DNA of 21,590 nt from Basidiobolus ranarum (taxonomy: Eukaryota > Basidiobolomycota > Basidiobolomycetes > Basidiobolales): NCBI GenBank assembly GCA_040143965.1, contig JASJQH010007077.1, forward strand, positions 1-21,590, read 5' to 3'. How positions within the stretch are numbered: the first letter of the stretch is position 1; each line of letters opens with the position of its first letter. Position numbers and translations under genes: made by a program. This document shows, in pieces, positions 10,701-19,308 of this stretch. The notes under the pieces were generated by a model that was not told the origin of the DNA, did not search any database, and saw only the letters and a program-made list of their open reading frames with translations.

Positions 10701-13068
10701 CTATAGTTAGAACAAGAAACACACGCTACACCAAAAGTAAATGGATTTACCATGGAACATTATTTCGGTTGAATTTGATCGATACAGAGGTTTCGTAAAG
10801 TCCAGTATATATGAGATGTGGGTTATTGGTCTAAAAATACTATTTAGTAAAGTCTATGAGAAGTGCGATATGTTGAAATTCCACTTACCACCACACAGTT
10901 CATAACACGCTGTCGCATGAGCTCATTAGCTTTGATGAATTCTTTTCTTTGCTTACGTCCTTTCCTAAGTGCTTCTCCAAACTTAAGAAATTATAAGTAT
11001 ATAGTTTGTGAAGTTTTCCGACCATTTCAAAACCACAGATTTGCTCAACCTACTTTTAGTACTTTTACGGACTCAATCTTGAAGCTGACTCCGTCATGAT
11101 CTCCCCACTCTCGGCTTTTAATGCGATACCGAACTGTTGAAGCATATTTTATGAGCTTTGGCATGACGCGTATTGTGACACTAAGATCGTGGTCAGCGTG
11201 GGGGAGAGTGTCAATATTCTTCATTGCCAGTTTAAGATCACCATTAGCTAGAGGTGGTAGAGGTGGAGTGTAGAATCCAGAATGAACCAAGGCTGTTCAT
11301 TAAAGCATTATAAAACATTCATAGTTTAGCAACAGTCTACAAATGACTTAGTTTTGCATTAAAAAAATCATTACCAGCCACAACATCCGAGTCATCAGTA
11401 TAAACATCCGTTCCCCAGATTGCTTGCTTTCTAACTTTCGAATTACCAAAACTAAGATAAATCCCAGGAACTCGGACTTCCAAGAGACCATTCTCTTTTC
11501 CTTCCAGTATAGGCAAGGTTTTAAAGGGTGAATATACGGTATATCCTGTAAAAGAAGTCATCGCTATTAGATTATTTCCTAGAAGAGCGAGAAATTGTAG
11601 ATCCAGTAGAAATTACCCAAGTGAAAATCTTCAGATTTCATAACGTCATAAAGCTTATTATTTCGCACTATTAGCTGTGGAGTATTTCCTGAGCCATTAT
11701 CAGAGCTGACTGGCTTTTTGTTAAACCTTTGTTTCGGCACAAATTCCTCCGATGGCTCTATAACACTTACAGGTGTTTCACCCCGAGACGATACCACTGA
11801 CTGATCACGATTGACGACACCACCAGCTTCCATTATCTCTTCCTCCTCTTCGCTAGCAGTCTCAGTCTCAGGATATTTGACCTGCAAAGTATTTAGGCCT
11901 ACACTCGCGGCTTCAGTTTTTTGGAATTGTGGTTCATCAGTCTGGAATTGGCCATGACCAATATTAGGATGACTCTGTGTAATTATTGTGGCAAGTTTGG
12001 TGGATCCCTGATCCTCAACTTTTAATGCTGGTGAGAACTGATCTAAAGGATGTTGTTGATGAAGGTCAGCTGGTGGTCTTTCCTCATAGTCCCCAGATCC
12101 TCTCAACACATCCGAAGAATCAGATGCGCTATTGGAGCTTAGGATAGACGAAACGGACATGGATTTGGGAGCAAAGGTTGCTTTACCTGAATTTACATTT
12201 GGCGTAGATATAGGTGGCAAAATTGGGACCTCCCTTGAATATTGGGGAATTCCTCTTATAGGTGGGAATGAGGGTTTAGGTGAAGGGGAAGAGCCTAGTC
12301 CTGATCCAACTTCATAACTAGAAGAGAGCACTGCGCCTCCTGCTGACCCAGATGGCGACATACTGTTTGCAGAAAATGAAAACGATCCTGAGGGAGAGTG
12401 CATGGAAGGAGGTGAAGTATTTCTTGAGTGAATAGAAGGGAAGCTGCTAGACATAGAAGGAAGACGAAACGAAGGTAGAGGCTGTGGACTATCTCTTGGA
12501 CCATAATCTAAAATCCCTCTTTGCCCTAAATGCCAACAATCAATGAGTACGAATACATCAAATATGCGTAAACCACTGTATTCGTAATATTACCTAGTGC
12601 TTGTTCCGAAGAATTTATAGGTTCCGAAGTTTCTTTATAGTCCGGATTAAATCTAGGTAAAGACGCGCCTTCAGAAGAAACTCGCGTGTAATCGCGTGGA
12701 GCCTGAGCATCTATATTTTCCAGAACCTGTGTGGATCGCGAATTATGACTTTGAGCGACACTCGAAGAACCCGAATGTACAGAACTGGGTGATTTGCTAC
12801 GTATTGGTGAAGTATTATCTAAATTTTTCAACCGTTTGTGGTCGTGAGGATCGTTCATGGGAATAGACGGGGACCGTAAAGGGCGTCCATCCGAAGAAGT
12901 GGAAGCTTTTCTTTTATTAGAGTGATATTCAGATTCCGCACGATCGGTAGTAGGAGAAAACGAATTAGGTGTGGGAACTATTGGTTGTGTTCTATGTGAG
13001 GGTGAAGAGATATCAGCCGAACTCGATTCAACGGATTGAGACCGGTGCTTCTGAGATGCATTCTCCAT
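7773..13068 (-). CDS. Long Rxt3-domain protein (Rpd3L histone deacetylase subunit homologue)
   Basis: Eight exons: 13068-12594, 12525-11617, 11545-11375, 11292-11054, 10981-10889, 10830-10751, 10700-10560 and 10500-7773. All phases close, giving 1611 residues. Residues 1-460 are S/P-rich and disordered, with a basic nuclear signal (K-R-K-A). Residues 462-598 form the Rxt3 domain: I-W-G-T-D-V-Y-T-D-D-S-D-V-V-A (504-518), A-L-V-H-S-G-F-Y, and R-E-W-G-D-H-D-G-V-S-F. Rxt3 is a subunit of the Rpd3 large histone deacetylase complex. Residues 599-800 look folded (helical F-G-E-A-L-R-K-G-R-K, then N-N-P-H-L-I-Y-T-G-L-Y and W-N-L-N-R-F-E-Q-D-I-L). Then come about 600 acidic residues with six [DE]-x-G-E-[IL] copies, an R/D/E/K-rich segment and a short acidic tail. 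Exon 7 may instead start at 10679, removing seven codons in frame. The yeast protein is far shorter. A two-gene model is less likely because the splicing is continuous, but the joins at exons 5-8 rest on splice logic alone. Confidence 0.84.
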
Positions 13069-13674
13069 GTCTGAAGCTTACGAGAAAATCCGAGTACGAA
13101 GTAAATATTAAAAGTGAACAGAATATCCTGTCACTGAAAAGAGAAAATCGTCAGAGGAATTGGCACGGGTTTATTCAACCAGTAAACGGCACATTTTTTA
13201 TTTGCAAAGAAAGCGGTGTCACATGATATGCTTCATCATTGATCTAAAAGATGAAAATATTATGCTCTGAACTAGGCGATCACTCTTGCTCTCTTTTGGG
13301 ACTGTAATACGCTATTATATGCACCAATAAAAATACTCGAACTCAAATAATACCTGTATCTCCCTTCAACATTTCGATAATATTTTGAGGGTATTGGCCA
13401 AAAATACATTCGATCTTTGATCATTCAGATTGAATTTGAAGGAAAGCCTTCATTGGGATCATGATTAGTAAACTACATTAGAAGGTCTGTTGTGGTGATT
13501 TTATGCACTAATGATATGTTATACAACTTAGGAGAAACACATGTTTCGGAAGGAAAACATATACAAGAATGAACATCTCGTTTATTCATTGAGTTCACGA
13601 TATTTGCTTAAATGTGCTTAAATATTGAGTATGTACGATTAGAAAATATATGGATTTCTCGATTTTATACCAGC
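13069..13674. other. Spacer between cdt1 and the Rxt3 gene
   Basis: This holds the cdt1 3' UTR and the Rxt3 promoter. AATAAA for cdt1 lies on the minus strand at 13586-13581, about 90 bases past its stop. I see no gene and no clear repeat. Confidence 0.6.
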
Positions 13675-16011
13675 TTATATGCTTATTTTCTGCAGCTCAG
13701 CCTTGAATATATCTTTCACATCCTTTACCAAACAAGTACGATCCAACTTAATCATGACACTGTTACCGATAGGCATCAGTTTTATCCAATCTGGAGCGAG
13801 CTCTGACGCTACTTTAACATGGTTGACAACTTCAGCTAAAATTGGAAGTTAGCAAATATTTTCGATAAATGGCGAGTGTCATGAAAATACATACCTTCTG
13901 ATAGAGGTATCTTGTAACTTTCAATGATTTTACGAACCACTTCACCCTGTCGTAAAACGGTCTTTTTGGAGGAAGAAAATATGAAATTGATGGAGTCGGC
14001 AATACTAGGCAGTCGACTAAGTATAGTTTTGCGTGCAAGTACTTCCGGCGAAAGTCCAAACATGATATCTTCATTTCGACGCTTTTCTTTAGCACGAATC
14101 TATAAATAGCAAAATTACAAGGTTAACTAAAGCCCATAGTTTATCGAATAAACTACAATTACTAACTCTATCAAGTAAGGATGATGCTTTAGCTAAAGCG
14201 TTTGAATGTGGTGTTGGTTCGGGGCCATTTGATGGGACTTCCGCTTCTACACCCTTATCCTGCAGGAAACGAATGTTGGTATCATTCGAATTGAAAAGAC
14301 AGTTTGAATGAAGGAAAGCATACCTCAGTTGATTTAGAATTATCTAATTTCAAGGATTTGACAACACTGATGACAGGTCTATCATTTTTGGGAAGTTCAC
14401 ACTTGGGTATATCAGAAACTGAATCAAGATCAAATTGTGGATGCCATTTCAAAAGTGTTCTATTGCTGAAATCGACATTAATGGAGGAAGAAACTAGGAA
14501 TTTCTAAAATGTAACCGACGTTAGGCGATGAAACATCCGCAGAAGAATAGCTATATATATACCTCATGTTCAGCCTTTACTAGGCTAAGTAACCTACGGC
14601 GAAACTCTTTCAAACGTAGCTCAAGTTTGGATCCAGCAAGTTTTAAGTTTTCGTAAATATTGGATTGATCGGTATATGATATCTCTGCGCTATCGCTGAC
14701 CTCGAGCAAAATTGAATCGATACGTTGACCTTGGTGCGTGTATCTGATAGCCTCGTATGTAAACGCTTCCGGATATACTGTCTTTATCTGGGCCAAATGA
14801 TCGAGGGAAAAAGTCCTGACAAAACCATAGACAATTAACACAAACGTACGTACACGAAATAGGCTGCGATTGAACTTACCTATTGCACATATTTTCGACA
14901 GGCTTCTTCATACGATGGTAAACACAGTTAAGGTTTTGACTTTTGAAAAAAACAATAGTATGGTGAAGCGCATGAAAGATCTTCTCTAGTGTTTTAAATT
15001 TATCGGGGAGTGGTAATTCACTTTTTCCCGCTAAGAGGTGTCCGTATTTTTTATATCCTGGCACTGCAGTTTTTGTAGTAGTATTGACTGAGGCAAAAGT
15101 GGTCTCCTTTGATGTTCTAAAATTCCATAAATTAGTCAACTTTAGTTGTCAAGAGCCAGTTTGAAAATCAGATAGACTCACTCTTTGGATTTAGGCTGAT
15201 TTTCATTACTCTGAGATGATTGTAACAGGTGTCGGTATTTAAGGTAGCCTGGAACTTTTTTGTTGTTTTCTGGTAAGCCTTGAGTATCAGAATTAGACTC
15301 TGTTGTAGGTTGTTCAAGGGCCTCTTTTGGGGTGTCCACTTTAAGAGAAATACTGGAGGATTCAATTTTTTTCTCCGAATCATTGTCAACTTGAGTGTTG
15401 GGAATTTGGTCAAAGGAGAAGTTGTTTTTGATTAATCTTTGAGCATCCTCTAAAGCCTTGGCTTGCTCGGGTTTGGGAGCACTGAATATATAACATGTTT
15501 AAACTTTAAAGAATATGAGTGAATTTTCAGTGGATTTTCGGTGTACCTTAATTCAGGTGTATTAAGAAAACTCTTCAACTTGGGTTGAACAAGCTTACGA
15601 CGTGAACGAGTAAGAATTCTATCGATGATATTCTGAGTGCCACCAGGGACCTCAGTTGTTGATTCTTTTTTCGATTCAACATTCTCACCAACTGGTGTTG
15701 TCTGGTGTATGAATATCACGCATTAGGAAGGAACATACACAAGTCTAAGTGAAAAGATAGTAACCTTATTTGTAGTTTTTGAAGCTAGTCGCGCGCTCAA
15801 ACGGGTTTTCTTATTAGGTGGTGAAGCAGATATGGACGTGTCGACTATAGCAATATCTCTTTTCTTTAGAAACGAAAAGTGCTGGTTAGAATGAATTCAT
15901 TAGGGTTAATGTTTGTATATGAAAGTCAACCTTGGTATTCGCGTCTTTTATACCAGTAGTTCCTCTCTTTTGCACAGAGAGGAAGTTTTTGAGCGTTTGT
16001 GTTTGGCTCAT
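13675..16011 (-). CDS. cdt1: Cdt1 DNA replication licensing factor
   Basis: Ten exons: 16011-15931, 15881-15765, 15701-15547, 15481-15182, 15116-14880, 14815-14563, 14503-14324, 14259-14167, 14099-13895 and 13835-13675; introns are 49-67 bases and all phases close, giving 593 residues. Cdt1 works with ORC and Cdc6 to load the MCM helicase onto origins in G1. Residues about 236-381 are the central geminin-binding-type fold: V-P-G-Y-K-K-Y, L-P-L-P-D-K-F-K-T-L-E-K-I-F, and L-D-H-L-A-Q-I-K-T-V-Y-P-E-A-F. Exon 7 carries L-K-W-H-P-Q-F-D-L and I-P-K-C-E-L-P, which is typical of the family. Residues about 465-593 form the C-terminal winged helix (L-L-D-R-I-R-A-K-E-K-R) that contacts MCM. The N-terminus is disordered, with two PCNA-box-like motifs (residues 4-11 and 105-112) and a CDK-type S-P-P-N-K (47-51). 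Length is close to that of animal and fission yeast Cdt1. Confidence 0.93.
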
Positions 16012-16041
16012 GTTAAGTACAATTGTAAATGAAGAGACGGT

Positions 16042-16048
16042 TTTCGCG
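16042..16048 (-). promoter_or_regulatory. G1/S-type element (CGCGAAA) upstream of cdt1
   Basis: On the minus strand the sequence AACGCGAAAA lies about 30 bases upstream of the cdt1 ATG. Its core CGCGAAA fits the yeast SCB consensus (CRCGAAA) and resembles E2F/MBF sites. Fission yeast cdt1 is a known target of the G1/S factor MBF, so the position is sensible. It is one short match and needs testing. Confidence 0.4.
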
Positions 16049-16533
16049 TTAACTCTATAAAACTGTTAAAGGTAAACAAACAATTGTTTCCAATGTAAGT
16101 ATAATTCGCAGTTCAATGATCTGAACTTCGATCTGACCATAACAATCAATACTATTTTCGGGCTCACAAACATAAAACTGGAGTGTATGATTGGTTGAAT
16201 TTCAATAAGTGAAAATCCATATCTTTTGAATGTATTATTATTGTATAGATTAGTAAATTTTCATCATTGATTTACAGGATCTTATCTGTTTATTTTGCGT
16301 TTAATATGATCACTCATAATATTTCATAATGCTTACGAGATTTCTACCAATCAGTAGAGATAGATAACTGTAAGCTTTGCTATATGATACTGAATTCTGA
16401 AATACTTGCTAACAAATATCCCATCAAGTCATATATTTGGTGTATGCAAATGTATTAGTGGCTCTTAGCAAATGTCATTTGAACATTAGTAGCTAAGATT
16501 GCTTTTCAGTGGAGTATTTCAAAATACAGGTAT

Positions 16534-17121
16534 TCACGGAATGGACTCTGGATGACTTGAAGATAGGCTTGTTGGGGCTAATGAAATCTTTAAAGTAGCA
16601 TGGGCTTGAAATGTCACCCTAGTAATCTCATGTTCAGATGTGCTATACCCAATGATCGAAGATTTGACATCATCAGTAAGTCTAAAATAACCAATTAAAC
16701 ACAGTTTATAAGCTAACTAATTTAAGAGATGTAATAGTTGAAGTAGAAAATGATAAACATGAAGTAAAAAAGAGAAAGCTCCTAGAATCTTTTGGGGGAC
16801 GGGTGTTAACGTTAGAGAAGTAAGGGTCTCCTATTCACTAAACGTTTTTTTATTCTGGAATAATATGAACTTTGAATCATAAATTACTGCATAATATATA
16901 GAAGGCAATGACAGATTCTTGTGGAAATTCACGTAATGCAAGATCAGGTTTTTTAAGAGTACATAGGTATTGGCCAAGAGTATGAGCATCATTAATATCA
17001 TTATGATAGCTATTATTCTTGGCCAGGGTGTCATTTCTGGTAGTACGTTGTACACTCTACAACCTAGGGAACCCCTCCTGTGAATAACTTTGAGTGACTT
17101 ATTCTCCTTAATATTTATCAA
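16534..17121 (-). CDS. Doubtful small membrane protein
   Basis: A minus-strand frame at 16831-17121 encodes a basic stretch, then one convincing transmembrane helix (R-I-I-A-I-I-M-I-L-M-M-L-I-L-L-A-N-T-Y-V-L-L). A second open stretch at 16534-16681 follows a TTTTAG acceptor and reads T-D-D-V-K-S-S-I-I-G-Y. Joining them through a donor at AC|GTTTAG would keep the frame but needs an intron of about 170 bases, longer than most here. No good start codon is seen; the upstream ATG near 17240 does not splice in frame. I recognise no family. Hydrophobic runs are common in AT-rich spacers, so this may not be a gene. Confidence 0.2.
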
Positions 17122-17539
17122 TCTATTATCAGGACTGAAGAAGAAATCTCATTTAGATTAAATATCAGGATTTCTATTTCTGGTGCTAAATCGTGCTACT
17201 AGCTCCATCTGCAGATTGTTTTGACGGCCAGTTGCCATTCTATAGGGTTATCAAGAAACCGGAATAGCTGAACTCTAGTGATGGTTTCTTTCACCCACTT
17301 CGATATTGATGTAAATTATTGCTCACTCAGAAGTTATTCTTGCGGTTATTTGAATTTTATTGGCTTTACAATTAGGCATCGTTTACATGCCTGACGTTCT
17401 AACATATAAAGGAATGAAAACACAACGACAAGAGATCAATATATATATATATATACAAGTGGTTAGCACCTTATCATTAGGAGACTGGTATCCACAGGTT
17501 GTACGGCGCGTAGGATATCGGATATTTACCAGATGATTT

Positions 17540-19026
17540 TTAAACGTTGATAAGTAGAAAGGGCTCATTGTCCAAGTTATCATGTAAAGATTTGAGGATA
17601 TGATGAGCAACATCGCGATGTTCCCAATAGCTAAAATGTGCTCTAAGGGTGATCATATACCTATGGGCCACGTTATCAATGCGAAGTTTTTCTTGAAGTG
17701 CATGATCCATACGATACTTCAAAGGGGGATGACACAATGGCTCATCTTCAGGGGTTATAGCTTCTGGGATGTCATTGCTAGGCATGCTGGTCGACAGGTC
17801 AGTAATAATCTCGAGGGGCTCGGGCGAATCACTACGAGGGAGTTCTAAAATCTCTTCATTATCAGATACAGAGATATTAGAGTCGGTACTGCTGGCTCGG
17901 TCTTCTGGTACCAGTTGATTGTCAATATTGCTCGGAATATCAGTGAAATCTTTGCTTTGACCACCAACTTTGGATAGGAGAGAAGCAATGAGAGTAGCAA
18001 AGCCAAGATGTGGTAGAGGAAGCGCGTGAGGCTTAACTCTGGGGTAACGAAAAGGCCCAAAACCCAGACGATGGTTCAAGTTGAATCTTGGACTAGAAAA
18101 GACGGGCAAGGTCATAGGAGAGAGCTCTCTATATTTCGGGTCGACCATGGGCTCCATGCGATAAGCCATGGGGTCGAATGGGTGATAAATGTTGTGATGA
18201 ATACAGTAGTCGGGGATCTTATACTGTTCAAATGTTTGATTTCTCATCACCATTACAGCGGCAATTGGACTCCCCATAGAGAATAAAAAGTGTGGCTTGA
18301 ATTTCAGCTTCTGTGGTTTGATATTAATTTTGGCTCGTCCCTCGAGGTTAGCTCCATCTTCTTGGGCACAGAGAATGTCGTAACAACAAATTCCACCCAA
18401 GCTGTATCCAACGAGAGAGAAAGTACCCTTAAAGTTAGGATGGCTTTCCATGTATTTATCGTACTCCTCGTTCATAGATTTGACAATGGTATCCAGTATA
18501 TGTTGACCGCGATCTTGGGTGAAATAATACAAAATATCTGCCATATATTCATGCTGAAAATTCTTTATATTAGGTGGACAATACGGAGGTGTGATGTTAT
18601 CCATATTACTCCCGATACGTTTGTGCAACGAGTTGTGCCATTCTAATAAAAATAAGCAATTAAGATGCAATTCAGAGGATAAAGTTGTGAAGGTGAATGA
18701 CTTACCTATAGGTATTAACTCTGCTTCAACGGTTTGCAATTCTTTTTCATGTTTTAGCACTTTTTTGAGTGATTTCCTAAATCCAGTAACTAAAGTTTGT
18801 AAGCTTAATTAGTCCTCCTTCTACTGATGCCAACGAGAGAAATAAAAACCAACCATTTTCCATGAAAGCATTCTCCTCTCCTAAGGTGGGCCCTATGCCA
18901 TGAACCACAAATAGCACGTGAGTGGCTATAGTTAAGAAAATATGTGAGTATAGATTTAGGCGCCATCAGCAGATAAAAAATCAATATACCATCAGTTTGA
19001 TTTGTCGAAAGAAATGCGGGACTCAT
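17540..19026 (-). CDS. DDHD-domain phospholipase A1, N-terminus uncertain
   Basis: Exons 19026-18990, 18925-18854, 18789-18706 and 18642-17540 give 431 residues from the ATG at 19026. The enzyme belongs to the intracellular PA-preferring phospholipase A1 family (yeast Ddl1; animal DDHD1/DDHD2), which cleaves fatty acids from phospholipids. H-V-L-F-V-V-H-G-I-G (15-24) forms the oxyanion strand. E-W-H-N-S-L-H (65-71) and G-Y-S-L-G-G (143-148, nucleophile S145) complete the lipase core. The DDHD domain runs from about 180 to the end, with D in H-P-F-D-P-M-A-Y-R, D in Y-R-M-D-H-A-L and H/D in L-R-A-H-F-S-Y-W-E-H-R-D. A low-complexity acidic stretch interrupts it, as in relatives. Family members usually carry several hundred more N-terminal residues; those are not clearly present upstream. 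A possible extra exon at 19308-19101 (Y-Y-R-L-M-Y-Y-Q-W-F-W) joins in frame only if the 19036-18990 segment is skipped. Confidence 0.83.
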
Positions 19027-19308
19027 AGCGCAAAAGCTGGATATATATTTACAAAATTGAAAGGCTCAGCTGAAGTAGGGAAATGGGACTATGAGCATAC
19101 AGAAGACAGGGCAAGTGTTATTATATATGATTTCCAATTTCCCTAAAAGGATTGAGTGGAAATGTATTGGGAAATCTATCCCGAATTCCTGCCAAAACCA
19201 TTGGTAATACATCAAGCGATAGTAGTCTTCGGAAACTGCTGCTTCAATTAACCCGCGGATATAGCAATCAATACATGTGCGATCATGGACGATCAAAGAA
19301 AAAAACAT

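Larger units (their letters stand above)
16012..17539. other. Spacer between the phospholipase gene and cdt1, with one doubtful small ORF
   Basis: The left end holds the cdt1 promoter; the right end holds the phospholipase 3' UTR, with AATAAA on the minus strand at 17361-17356. An (AT)n microsatellite of about 17 bases lies at 17439-17455. Apart from the doubtful membrane-protein ORF listed separately, I see nothing that looks like a gene. Confidence 0.5.

Noticed and set aside
17241-17318. Possible first exon starting M-A-T-G-R-Q on the minus strand
   Set aside because: No donor of the right phase joins it to the transmembrane frame downstream.
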